A program made the translations under genes and the position numbers. The notes beneath the pieces are model-generated. The model did not search any database. It was not told the DNA's origin and saw only the letters and a list, made by a program, of their open reading frames with translations. Positions 24,098 to 32,108 of a stretch of 64,000 bases of DNA are shown one piece after another. Position 1 is the first letter of the stretch, and each line of letters starts with the position of its first letter. The stretch covers positions 124,001 to 188,000 of the forward strand of contig JAEYRH010000006.1 of assembly GCA_023435705.1 (NCBI GenBank), in the 5' to 3' direction. Source of the stretch: Bacillota bacterium. GTDB lineage: Bacteria > Bacillota > Clostridia > Christensenellales > UMGS416.

Positions 24098-27000
24098 ATG
24101 TCGCAACTCTACAAAAAGGTCTCCACCAGCCTCAACTTCGTCGAGCGGGAGCTTGAGGTGCTGGACTACTGGAAGAAAAACGACATCTTCAAAAAGAGCA
24201 TGACGATGCGGGAAGGCGCGCCGCTTTTCACGTTTTATGACGGCCCGCCCACGGCCAACGGCAAGCCCCACATCGGCCACGTATTGACCCGCGCCATCAA
24301 GGACCTGATCCCGCGCTACCGCTTCATGAAGGGCTACAACGTGCTCCGCAAGGCCGGGTGGGACACCCACGGCCTGCCGGTGGAGCTGGAAGTGGAAAAG
24401 CAGCTGGGCCTCGACGGCAAGCCGCAGATCGAGAAATACGGCATCGAGCCCTTCATCCAGAAGTGCAAGGAGAGTGTGTGGAAATACAAGGGCCAGTGGG
24501 AAGAGCTTTCCGAACGCGTGGGCTTCTGGGTTGACATGGAGAACCCATACGTGACATATCATGACAACTACATCGAATCGGTGTGGTGGTCACTGAAGCG
24601 CATCCATGAAAAAGGCCTGCTCTACAAGGGCCACAAGGTGGTGCCCTATTGCCCCCGTTGCGGCACGGCGCTTTCCTCCCACGAGGTGGCGCAGGGATAT
24701 AACGATGTGGAGGAAACCTCCGCCATCGCCCGGTTCCTTGTGAAGGGTCGGCCAAACACCTGCATCCTGGCATGGACGACCACACCCTGGACACTGCCCA
24801 GCAATATCGCCCTGTGCGTGAATGCGAAAGCGGAATATGGCGAGTATGAGCTGGATGGCGAGACCTACATCATGGCCGCGGAATTGGTGGACAAGGTGCT
24901 GCCAGAGGAAGCGGAGCTCAAGAAGAAGTATAAAGGTGCTGAGTTGGTTGGCACAGAGTACGAGGCGCTGTTCCAGGCTGGGGCCATCCCGGAGGGGCAG
25001 GCCTGCCGCGTGGTCGCCGACGATTACGTGACGATGGAAGACGGCACCGGCATCGTGCACTTGGCTCCCTACGGCGAGGACGATATGCGCATCTTGAAGC
25101 GCGAGGGTCTGGGCTTCCGCATCGTCGTGGACACCCAGGGCCGCTTCACCGACGTCACGCCCTGGCCCGGCGTGTTCGTGAAGGATGCCGACCACGCCAT
25201 TCTGGAAGATCTTAAAAACCGCAAGCAGCTTCAAAAGGCATTGCCGTATCAGCACAGCTACCCGTTCTGCTGGCGGTGCGACACGCCGCTGCTCTATTAC
25301 CCCCGTGAGAGCTGGTTCATCAAGATGACGGCTGTCAAAGACGAGCTGATGGCCAGCAACCGCTCGGTGAACTGGATGCCTGAGACGATCAAGGAAGGAC
25401 GCATGGGCAACTTCATTGAAAACGTGATCGACTGGGGCGTCTCCCGCGAACGATACTGGGGCACGCCGCTGCCGGTGTGGATGTGTGCCTGCGGCCACAT
25501 TGAGGTGATCGGCAGCCGGGCAGAATTACTGGAGAAGGGCAAAAACGCCACCGCCGATATGGAGCTGCACAAGCCCTTCATCGACGCTGTAGAGCTCACC
25601 TGCCCCCATTGCGGCGGCACGATGAAGCGCGAACCCTCGGTGATCGACTGCTGGTACGACAGCGGCTCCATGCCCTTCGCCCAGTGGCATTACCCCTTTG
25701 AAAATAAGGAGCTGTTTGAGGCCAACTTCCCGGCCAACTTCATCTCCGAGGCTGTGGACCAGACTCGCGGCTGGTTCTACACGCTGCTGGCGATCTCCAC
25801 CTGCATCTTTGGCCGGTCGTCGTTTGAAAACTGCCTGGTTCTGGGCCATGTGGGCGACAAGGACGGCGTGAAGATGTCCAAGCACAAGGGCAACGTCGTG
25901 GACCCGTGGGACATGCTGAACACCCGGGGTGCCGACGCTGTGCGCTGGTATTTCTACACCGGCAGCTCGCCGTGGCTGCCCAGCCGCTTCTCTGGCGAGG
26001 CCGTGAGCGAGGCTCAGCGCAAATACATGGGCACACTGTGGAATACGTACGCCTTCTATGTGCTCTATGCCAACATCGACAATTTCAACCCGCTGGAGCA
26101 CAAGTTGGATTACAGCAAGCTGGGCGCGATGGACCGCTGGGTGCTCTCCCGGCTGCAGACGCTGATCAAGGAAGTGGACAGCGGCCTCAATAACTACGCG
26201 ATCACCGAGCCGGGCCGGGCGCTGGCCGCCTTTGTGGACGAGCTTTCCAACTGGTATGTGCGCCGGGGCCGCGAGCGCTATTGGGGCGGCGGCATGACCG
26301 AAGATAAGGTGAACGCGTTCCTCACGCTGCACACGGTGCTGGTCACGCTCGCCAAGCTCACCGCGCCGTTCACGCCGTTCGTCGCCGAGGAGCTGTATCT
26401 GAATCTGGTGCGGGGGCTGGACAGCACCGCGCCGGAGTCGGTGCACCTGAGCGACTTCCCCGTGGCCAACGAAGCCTGGATCGACCTGGAACTGGAAGCC
26501 AACATGGCCCGCGTGCTGGATATCGTGGCGTTGGGCCGCTCCTGCCGCAACCTGGCCGGCACCAAGAACAGGCAGCCCGTCCCCGCGCTGCTGGTGGAGG
26601 GCAAGCCCCTGCCGCAGAGCTTCACCGACCTTGTGGCCGACGAACTCAACGTGAAGCGCGTGGACTATGTGGAAAGCGCCGGCGGGTTTGTGAGCTACAA
26701 GGTAAAGCCGCAGCTCAAAACGTTGGGCCGCCGCTTCGGCAAGAACATGCCTGCCGTCAATCAACTGCTGCAGGGCCAGGACGGCACGCCATTCGTGCAG
26801 TCTCTGCGCGAGCGCGGTTTCTTCATGATCACCGTGGACGGCAAGGAGGAGGAGCTCAGCGAGGAGGACGTGCTGATCGAGGTCACCCAGCGCGCCGACT
26901 TCTTCACCGCCAGCGAAAACGGCGTTTCCGTGGCGCTGGACGCCCGCCTCACGCCGGAGCTCATTGAGGAGGGCTTCGTGCGCGAGGTGATCTCCAAGGT

Positions 27001-27217
27001 GCAGCAGCTGCGGCGCGAGGCTGGTTTTGAGGTGACCGACCACATTGCTCTTGCGATCGACGGCGCCGAAGCCGCCGTGGCCACCGTGATGAACAACAAA
27101 GCCGCCATTGCCGCCGACGTGTTCGCCGATGAGCTGCTCGCCGGCCGCGGAGAGGGCTTCGGCAAGGAACAGGATATCAATGGGGAAGCGATGTTCTTTA
27201 CGGTGAGGAAAGTATAG
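24098..27217 (+). CDS. ileS: Isoleucyl-tRNA synthetase, long (type 2) form
   Basis: A 1039-residue class I aminoacyl-tRNA synthetase that charges tRNA-Ile with isoleucine. The ATP motifs are PPTANGKPHIGHV (HIGH, about residues 50-62) and KMSKHKGN (KMSKS variant, about 592); the editing domain lies between (e.g. LAWTTTPWTLPSN, GTGIVHLAPYGEDD). Cys pairs CPRCGT (about residue 185) and CPHCGG (about 505) suggest zinc sites. Length and the N-terminal FYDGPPTANGKPHIGH pattern match the clostridial/eukaryote-like type 2 rather than the shorter E. coli type. AGGAGG lies 6 bases before the ATG. T-box regulated with the preceding GNAT gene. Confidence 0.97.
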   Translation: MSQLYKKVSTSLNFVERELEVLDYWKKNDIFKKSMTMREGAPLFTFYDGPPTANGKPHIGHVLTRAIKDLIPRYRFMKGYNVLRKAGWDTHGLPVELEVEKQLGLDGKPQIEKYGIEPFIQKCKESVWKYKGQWEELSERVGFWVDMENPYVTYHDNYIESVWWSLKRIHEKGLLYKGHKVVPYCPRCGTALSSHEVAQGYNDVEETSAIARFLVKGRPNTCILAWTTTPWTLPSNIALCVNAKAEYGEYELDGETYIMAAELVDKVLPEEAELKKKYKGAELVGTEYEALFQAGAIPEGQACRVVADDYVTMEDGTGIVHLAPYGEDDMRILKREGLGFRIVVDTQGRFTDVTPWPGVFVKDADHAILEDLKNRKQLQKALPYQHSYPFCWRCDTPLLYYPRESWFIKMTAVKDELMASNRSVNWMPETIKEGRMGNFIENVIDWGVSRERYWGTPLPVWMCACGHIEVIGSRAELLEKGKNATADMELHKPFIDAVELTCPHCGGTMKREPSVIDCWYDSGSMPFAQWHYPFENKELFEANFPANFISEAVDQTRGWFYTLLAISTCIFGRSSFENCLVLGHVGDKDGVKMSKHKGNVVDPWDMLNTRGADAVRWYFYTGSSPWLPSRFSGEAVSEAQRKYMGTLWNTYAFYVLYANIDNFNPLEHKLDYSKLGAMDRWVLSRLQTLIKEVDSGLNNYAITEPGRALAAFVDELSNWYVRRGRERYWGGGMTEDKVNAFLTLHTVLVTLAKLTAPFTPFVAEELYLNLVRGLDSTAPESVHLSDFPVANEAWIDLELEANMARVLDIVALGRSCRNLAGTKNRQPVPALLVEGKPLPQSFTDLVADELNVKRVDYVESAGGFVSYKVKPQLKTLGRRFGKNMPAVNQLLQGQDGTPFVQSLRERGFFMITVDGKEEELSEEDVLIEVTQRADFFTASENGVSVALDARLTPELIEEGFVREVISKVQQLRREAGFEVTDHIALAIDGAEAAVATVMNNKAAIAADVFADELLAGRGEGFGKEQDINGEAMFFTVRKV

Positions 27218-27221
27218 TTTG

Positions 27222-27249
27222 GTAGGGGTGGGGTTCTGTACCCGCCCCG
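27222..27249. repeat. Repeat family C, copy 4
   Basis: Stem GGGGTGGG (27225-27232) / CCCGCCCC (27241-27248), with one G-T pair, around GTTCTGTA; 4 bases after the ileS stop region. Confidence 0.8.
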
Positions 27250-27271
27250 GAACGATGTAGTTAATCACCAA

Positions 27272-27348
27272 GAAATCCCTCCTGTCGCTGCGGCGACATC
27301 CCCCCCTTGAATTTTTGCCTTTGGCAAAAACAAGGGCGGGTAGGGAGT
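27272..27348. repeat. Repeat family B, copy 2 (long form)
   Basis: AAATCCCTCCTGTCGC, inner hairpin with GCGACATCCCCC, then CTTGAATTTTTGCCTTTGGC plus AAAAACAAGGGCGGG and TAGGGAGT. The long form carries a TTTTTGCC-TTT-GGCAAAAA hairpin at its tip. Confidence 0.8.
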
Positions 27349-27372
27349 TGGTTTGATTATGCGACTCTATGT

Positions 27373-27398
27373 ACGGGCGGGGCTCTGTACCCGCCCAT
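27373..27398. repeat. Repeat family C, copy 5
   Basis: Stem GGGCGGG (27375-27381) / CCCGCCC (27390-27396) around GCTCTGTA. Confidence 0.8.
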
Positions 27399-27434
27399 AC
27401 CATACCTTGTGTAATATCAGAAAGCAGTGATTCC

Positions 27435-28310
27435 ATGTACATCTGCACCACCTGGAAAGACTATGAGGTCATTGACGCCGGCTCCGGCGAAAAGCTGGAG
27501 CGCTGGGGCGACAAGATCCTGCTGCGGCCGGACCCGCAGGCCATCTGGCCGGCGGAGCGGCAGCACCCGGCATGGCAGAAAATCGACGGCATTTACCACC
27601 GCAGCAGCGAGGGCGGCGGCGAATGGGAGTTCCGCACGAAAATGCCGGAGCGGTGGGCTGTGGCCTATGGCGACTTGAAGTTCAAGATCAAGCCGCTGGG
27701 CTTCAAGCACACCGGGCTTTTCCCCGAGCAGGCCGTAAACTGGGACTGGATGCGCGCGCAGATTGCGGCGGCGCAGCAGGAAGGCCGCCCACAGCCCAGC
27801 GTTTTGAATCTCTTTGCCTATACCGGTGGTGCCACCGTGGCTTGCGCCGCCGCCGGGGCAACGGTTGCCCATGTGGATGCGGCAAAGGGCATGGTGAACT
27901 GGGCGGGGGAGAACCTGGAGCTTTCGGGCCTGACCAACAGCCGCGTGCGCTTTTTGGTGGACGACTGCCTGAAGTTTGTGCAGCGGGAGGAGCGCCGTGG
28001 CCGCAAGTACGATGCCGTGCTGATGGATCCGCCAAGCTATGGCCGGGGGCCCGGCGGCGAGATGTGGAAGCTGGAGGAGAAGCTCTTCGAGCTGGTGTCT
28101 GCCTGCATGGGCATTCTTTCGGACAAGCCTCTGTTCTTCCTGATCAACTCCTACACCACCGGCTTGCAACCATTGGTGCTTGAAAACATGCTCAAAATGA
28201 CCGTGGTAAAAAAGTTCGGTGGCCGCGCGGAAGCAGCAGAGGTGGGCTTGCCCATCACGGCCACCGGCCTCACGCTGCCCTGCGGAGCAAGCGGGAGATG
28301 GAGGAGATAA
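27435..28310 (+). CDS. Class I SAM-dependent (rRNA-type) methyltransferase
   Basis: A 291-residue Rossmann-fold methyltransferase resembling the catalytic part of RlmI/RlmK-type 23S rRNA methylases. The SAM motif is VLNLFAYTGGATVACAAAGA (about residue 120), followed by VAHVDAAKGMVNWAGEN, and the catalytic MDPPSYGRGPGGEMW (about 197) has the DPPS/YG signature of this group. The C-terminus LPCGASGRW is conserved in the family. There is no PUA domain. The ATG at 27435 has only a weak upstream site. The TAA stop is the first base triplet of a family A repeat. Confidence 0.85.
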   Translation: MYICTTWKDYEVIDAGSGEKLERWGDKILLRPDPQAIWPAERQHPAWQKIDGIYHRSSEGGGEWEFRTKMPERWAVAYGDLKFKIKPLGFKHTGLFPEQAVNWDWMRAQIAAAQQEGRPQPSVLNLFAYTGGATVACAAAGATVAHVDAAKGMVNWAGENLELSGLTNSRVRFLVDDCLKFVQREERRGRKYDAVLMDPPSYGRGPGGEMWKLEEKLFELVSACMGILSDKPLFFLINSYTTGLQPLVLENMLKMTVVKKFGGRAEAAEVGLPITATGLTLPCGASGRWRR

Positions 28311-28474
28311 CTCCCCCTGCCACCTATGGTGACATCCCCCTCAAGAGGGGGACAAGTATATTCCTTTCAAAGCAACGCTAACCTTCCCTTCCTTTGAGGG
28401 AGGATAGTTTCAATCTGAACAACAGACACTAGCCCCCCTCCTGAGGGGGGGGCCGCGAAGCGGCAGGGGGGAGT
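28309..28474. repeat. Repeat family A, copy 1
   Basis: Left end AACTCCCCCTG, inner hairpin, CATCCCCCTCAAGAGGGGGA; right end GGCAGGGGGGAGT as the inverted left end. About 166 bases, longest of four copies. The left end forms the stop codon of the methyltransferase gene; the right end supplies the ribosome binding site of the RluA gene. Confidence 0.82.
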
Positions 28475-28477
28475 ATC

Positions 28478-29164
28478 TTGCAGCAACCCCGCATCCTTTT
28501 TGAAGACAACCACCTCCTCGTCACCATCAAGCCCCCCGGCGTGCCGTCACAGGCAGACAGCTCAGGGGATCTTGACATGCTCACAATCCTGAAACGATAT
28601 GTGAAGGAGAAGTACAACAAGCCTGGTGATGTTTATCTTGGGCTTGTCCACCGGCTGGACAGGCCCGCCGGCGGCGTGATGGCCTTTGCCCGCACCAGCA
28701 AGGCGGCTAGCCGGCTGTCCGAGCAAATCCGTGGCGACGGCTTTCAAAAGGAATACCTGTGCGTGTGCATGGACAGCCCGCGCGGCGGCCGCCTCGAGCA
28801 CTGGCTCATCAAAGACGAGCGCACCAACACGGTGACAGCAAGCCTTTCTGAAACGAAAGGCGGGCAGTGGGCGGCGCTGGAGTATGAACCGCTGCAAACG
28901 GTCGATGGTCTGACGCTGTGCCGTGTGAAGCTGATCACTGGCCGATCTCATCAGATCCGCGCTCAATTTGCCGCCATTGGGCATCCGTTATGGGGTGACC
29001 AACGCTACAACCCAAAGGCCGTGCCGGGGCAATGGCTGGCGCTGTGGAGCAAAAGCATTGAACTGGAGCATCCGACCAAGAAAGAACGGATGAGGTTTGA
29101 GTGTTTGCCGGAAGGTGGAAAAGGAATGGTCTGGGATAAATTCGACTTATTGGTAGACAATTAA
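28478..29164 (+). CDS. RluA family pseudouridine synthase
   Basis: A 228-residue enzyme that isomerises uridine to pseudouridine in rRNA or tRNA. The catalytic Asp is in GLVHRLDRPAGGVMAFARTS (about residue 60), and the family motif LITGRSHQIRAQFAAIGHPLWGD follows at about residue 150. It has no S4 domain, so it is of the short RluA/YjbO type. The start is a TTG at 28478, since AGGGGGGAG lies 4 bases upstream and the frame MQQPRILFEDNHLLVTIKPPG is typical for the N-terminus. The ribosome binding site is part of a family A repeat. Confidence 0.9.
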   Translation: MQQPRILFEDNHLLVTIKPPGVPSQADSSGDLDMLTILKRYVKEKYNKPGDVYLGLVHRLDRPAGGVMAFARTSKAASRLSEQIRGDGFQKEYLCVCMDSPRGGRLEHWLIKDERTNTVTASLSETKGGQWAALEYEPLQTVDGLTLCRVKLITGRSHQIRAQFAAIGHPLWGDQRYNPKAVPGQWLALWSKSIELEHPTKKERMRFECLPEGGKGMVWDKFDLLVDN

Positions 29165-29186
29165 GCGCTGATTCTCAGTGTTTTCT

Positions 29187-29375
29187 ATGTACTTTTGCGT
29201 GGCAAAAGTGCCAAAACCACCGGGGGTGGCAAGTTACTAAGACCTCACCTCAAAGCTCAACGGGCGGGCCGACGACAACTCGTCGGGCTTCGCCCTCCTC
29301 AAACAGTCGCTCGGCCTTTTCGCCCTTATGAGCTTTTCGGCTGAGGGGAAACTTGCAAACCCCCAGACCCCCGGA
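29187..29375. repeat. Large imperfect inverted-repeat element
   Basis: No gene. The hairpin ACTTTTGC-GTG-GCAAAAGT (29191-29209) comes first. Outer arms are GGGGGTGGCAAGTT (29222-29235) against AACTTGCAAACCCCC (29350-29364), middle arms AAAGCTCA (29252-29259) / TGAGCTTT (29329-29336), inner arms CCGACGA / TCGTCGG. The whole can fold as one long hairpin just before the nitroreductase genes. Confidence 0.6.
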
Positions 29376-29404
29376 GACGGAGACATCGAAAAGGAGTGAA
29401 GAAC

Positions 29405-29926
29405 GTGGACGCACTAACCTGCATTTTAACCCGCCGGAGCATCCGCAAATACACCGGCGAACCCATCGCTGACGAGCAGCTGCACACGATCCTGCAGGCT
29501 GGAATGTCCGCTCCCACGGCGATGAACACCCGCCCGTGGCAGTTCGTCGTAATCAAAAACCCCGAAACACTTCAGGCTGTCACTGTAGCCCACCCCCACG
29601 CAAAAATGCTGCCGCAGGCCGGCTGCGGCATTCTCGTGTGCGGCGACAAGGCCCGCAACGCGAGCTTGGATTATCTCATTGAGGACTGCTCCGCTGCCAT
29701 CGAAAATATGCTGCTGGCCGCCCACGCACTGGGCCTTGGGGCGGTGTGGCTGGGCATCCACCCACGGGAGGAACGAGTGAACGCCCTGCGGGAGCTTACT
29801 AAGCTGCCGGACGGCGTGTGCCCCATCGGCTTGATCGCCGTGGGTGTGCCTGATGAAACCAGGGATGCGCCGGACCGGTATGAGGCTGACAAGATCCATT
29901 CTGAAGTCTGGCAATATGACTGTTGA
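29405..29926 (+). CDS. Nitroreductase family protein, copy 1
   Basis: A 173-residue FMN-dependent NAD(P)H oxidoreductase fold. The FMN-phosphate motif RRSIRKYTGE is at the N-terminus, followed by MSAPTAMNTRPWQFVVI (about residue 35), and AIENMLLAAHALGLGAVWLG (about 100), all typical of small nitroreductases. The start is a GTG at 29405, 8 bases after AAGGAG; a GTG at 29396 overlaps that site. This gives MDALTCILTRRSIRK, matching the N-terminus of copy 2. The natural substrate is unknown. Forms a tandem pair with the next gene, 50 bases away. Confidence 0.9.
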   Translation: MDALTCILTRRSIRKYTGEPIADEQLHTILQAGMSAPTAMNTRPWQFVVIKNPETLQAVTVAHPHAKMLPQAGCGILVCGDKARNASLDYLIEDCSAAIENMLLAAHALGLGAVWLGIHPREERVNALRELTKLPDGVCPIGLIAVGVPDETRDAPDRYEADKIHSEVWQYDC

Positions 29927-29976
29927 AGTGCTATGATCATCCAGGATTATCTTTCCAACAAGGAGCTGTGACGCTT

Positions 29977-30486
29977 ATGGACGCTTTGACCTGTATCTTC
30001 ACCCGCCGGAGCATCCGCAAATTCACCGGCGAAGTCCTCACCGACGAGCAGCTGCACACGATCCTCCGGGCTGGGTTTTCCGCCCCCACGGCAGCGAACT
30101 TGCGCCCCTGGCAATTTGTTGTGGTGCGCGACCCTGACACGCTGAAGGCCATTACGGAGATCCATCCTTATTCTAAGATGCTGCCCAACGCCGGCTGCGG
30201 CATCCTCGTGTGCGGCGACACAGCCCGCAACAAGGTGCCTTATTTCCTCTCGCAGGATGGCTGCGCCGCCATTGAAAACATGCTGCTGGCCGCTCATGCG
30301 CTGGGCCTGGGCGCCGTGTGGATGGGTGTGGACCCCGACGACAACCGGGCGCAGCCCCTGTGCAATCTGCTTTCGATCCCAGAGACGGTGCTGCCGGTGG
30401 GCCTGCTGGCCTTCGGCGTGCCCGATGAGACCAGGGATGCGCCGGATCGGTATGAGGCGGAAAAGGTGCATTTTGAGAAATGGTAA
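29977..30486 (+). CDS. Nitroreductase family protein, copy 2
   Basis: A 169-residue paralogue of the preceding gene: MDALTCIFTRRSIRKFTGEV, FSAPTAANLRPWQFVVV, GCGILVCGDTARNKV, and FGVPDETRDAPDRYEAEKVH, the last shared almost word for word with copy 1. Similarity runs end to end and is also visible in the DNA, so it is a fairly recent tandem duplication. The start at 29977 follows AAGGAG by 11 bases. Probably cotranscribed with copy 1. Substrate unknown. Confidence 0.9.
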   Translation: MDALTCIFTRRSIRKFTGEVLTDEQLHTILRAGFSAPTAANLRPWQFVVVRDPDTLKAITEIHPYSKMLPNAGCGILVCGDTARNKVPYFLSQDGCAAIENMLLAAHALGLGAVWMGVDPDDNRAQPLCNLLSIPETVLPVGLLAFGVPDETRDAPDRYEAEKVHFEKW

Positions 30487-30525
30487 ATGAACACTAGTCA
30501 GTAGTCATTAGTCAGTAGATCGAGC
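30487..30525. repeat. Short direct-repeat tract
   Basis: AGTCAGTAGTCATTAGTCAG: a run of AGTCAKTAG-like units directly after the second nitroreductase; a related AGTCAGTG occurs near 30616. Function unknown. Confidence 0.5.
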
Positions 30526-30551
30526 GATATAGATTGAGGACGATGGTGATG

Positions 30552-30577
30552 TAGGGGCTGGGCTCTGTACCAGCCCG
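30552..30577. repeat. Repeat family C, copy 6
   Basis: Stem GGGCTGG (30555-30561) / CCAGCCC (30570-30576) around GCTCTGTA; both arms differ from other copies in a compensatory way. Confidence 0.85.
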
Positions 30578-30625
30578 ACTATCGCTAAGACTTATCGATG
30601 CAGTTTAGTCATGGTAGTCAGTGCA

Positions 30626-30649
30626 GGGGCCGGGCTCCGTCCCGGCCCG
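30626..30649. repeat. Repeat family C, copy 7
   Basis: Stem GGGCCGGG / CCCGGCCC around CTCCGT. Confidence 0.85.
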
Positions 30650-30683
30650 CTTTATGACTTCGCCTCGACAAGTATGTTTGCCC

Positions 30684-31022
30684 TTATTCCCACTTCTCCC
30701 ACACCTCCGGGCAAAACCCCACGGTAGCCTGCCTGCCGTTCCTGACGATGGGCGTGCGAAAGAGCTTCGGGTGCTTCAGCAGCATGTCATCCGCCGCCGT
30801 GCCCAGGCCGTAGAACGCCATGTCCAGCGTTTTGTATTCCTTGCACTGGGTGTCGATCAATGCTTCCAGCCCCACTTGGTTGCGCACGCTATCGAACACA
30901 CCTTTGCTCATGCCGTACTTGATCAGATCAATATACTGATAGTTGATCCGGCGCTCCTTAAAGTAGCGCTCGGCTTTTTTGGTGTCAAAGCATTTGCCCG
31001 CGCCGAAGATCTGGATGTTCAT
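30684..31022 (-). CDS. ArsC/Spx-family (thioredoxin-fold) protein
   Basis: A 112-residue protein of the arsenate-reductase-like family. The active-site region IFGAGKCFDTKKAERYF has a single Cys11 with CxxT spacing, and FRTPIVRNGRQATVGF near the C-terminus gives the cis-Pro and the RNG pattern of the fold. The Arg cluster of true ArsC is not evident, so a reductase or regulator of YffB/Spx type is possible. It starts 12 bases after the MBL gene stop with GGGAGG before it, so the two form an operon. Confidence 0.85.
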   Translation of the reverse strand: MNIQIFGAGKCFDTKKAERYFKERRINYQYIDLIKYGMSKGVFDSVRNQVGLEALIDTQCKEYKTLDMAFYGLGTAADDMLLKHPKLFRTPIVRNGRQATVGFCPEVWEKWE

Positions 31023-31034
31023 GGTGCCTCCCGG

Positions 31035-31943
31035 TTATTTCAGGTGATAGAGCAGTCGGCCGTGTTCCATTTGGGCTGCTGCTTTTCCCATCTTGCACAG
31101 GTGCGTCAGCAGCGCCGCCACGGTGGAGCCGATCAGGTAATATTGCGCCTCATTCTGTGTGAGTTCAAACTGTGTAAACGCCGCCGCCACCGCGTCCTCC
31201 CTGGAGGCCGGTGCGGAGGCCAACAGGCCCTCAACCCAGGAAACAAGCTCTCGCAGATGAGCCCTATTCTCTGTGACAAGTTCTGTCAGGTTAACTGCCC
31301 CATAATGTGCTGCCACACAGCCGGACAGGGTAGGGGCCATCGCTTCCAGCGTGTCCAGCGTGGAAAGCGCCGTGCCAATATCGTAGAAGAAGGGCAGGCG
31401 GTATTTCTCCCACACGTAGGCAGGGAACAGTGCGTCGCCGCAATAGAGCACACCGTCGTCTGTCAGATAGCCATAGTGATCCGGGCTGTGGCCGGGCAGC
31501 GGCACCGCTGTGATGCCGATACCGCCGATCACATGGCGGCCAGGTTGCAGTGGCCGGGCATCCGGCGTGGGAGGAGCCAGAAAGAACTTATTCATCAGGG
31601 CATCCGGTGGTGTTGCTCCGTAAAGATACATCGGCTCCATCACCGGATGCTGCAGGATCGCTGTCTCCAGCTCGGGTGCATAAGTGGGCATGCCGTGTTT
31701 GCGGTGCAGTGCCTCGTTGCCGCCGCAATGATCAGCGTGGGTGTGGGTCACCAGCAGCGCAACGGGCCGCAAGCCCTCTGCATCCAGCGCGGCTGCGATC
31801 TTGTTTCCGGCACCGCGGTCCAACCCTGAGTCGATCAGCAGGCAGGTGCTGCCTGGGCCTTTTACCACGCCGGTGTTGATGCGGTCGGGCAGCACCCAGG
31901 AGGATCCAGTGATTTGCTTGAGTTTGCTGTTTGGAGGTTCCAT
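31035..31943 (-). CDS. MBL-fold metallohydrolase
   Basis: A 302-residue metallo-beta-lactamase-fold enzyme. Metal motif THTHADHCGG (HxHxDH, about residue 66-75), third His in PLPGHSPDHYGY (about 150), bridging Asp in YCGDALFP and late His in AAHYGAV. The C-terminal helical part (about 220-302) resembles that of glyoxalase-II-like or RNase-Z-like hydrolases with a winged tail. The substrate is unknown. AGAGG lies about 10 bases before the ATG; a promoter is at 31972-32000. First gene of a pair with the ArsC-like gene. Confidence 0.88.
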   Translation of the reverse strand: MEPPNSKLKQITGSSWVLPDRINTGVVKGPGSTCLLIDSGLDRGAGNKIAAALDAEGLRPVALLVTHTHADHCGGNEALHRKHGMPTYAPELETAILQHPVMEPMYLYGATPPDALMNKFFLAPPTPDARPLQPGRHVIGGIGITAVPLPGHSPDHYGYLTDDGVLYCGDALFPAYVWEKYRLPFFYDIGTALSTLDTLEAMAPTLSGCVAAHYGAVNLTELVTENRAHLRELVSWVEGLLASAPASREDAVAAAFTQFELTQNEAQYYLIGSTVAALLTHLCKMGKAAAQMEHGRLLYHLK

Positions 31944-31971
31944 GCGGCAGTTTCCTCTGCTTGTTTTTTGT

Positions 31972-32000
31972 ATTATACCGAATTGCCCTCTGCCGGTAAA
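31972..32000 (-). promoter_or_regulatory. Promoter of the MBL-ArsC-like operon
   Basis: Minus-strand TTTACC (32000-31995), 17-base spacer, TATAAT (31977-31972). Confidence 0.6.
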
Positions 32001-32108
32001 GAATGTGGCATGCAGAAGTGCCGGTCAGAAATAGCGGGTTTCTTTTCCTACGTGATGAGGTATAATCATAGGAAAATCAATTGCGTGATGTGTCTGGAGG
32101 TAGTTTTG

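Noticed and set aside
25526..27451. A 641-codon minus-strand frame.
   Set aside because: Antisense shadow of ileS with low-complexity His/Gly/Val composition and no start signal.
28309..28474. Family A copy as an insertion sequence.
   Set aside because: Too short and without a transposase reading frame; treated as a non-autonomous repeat.
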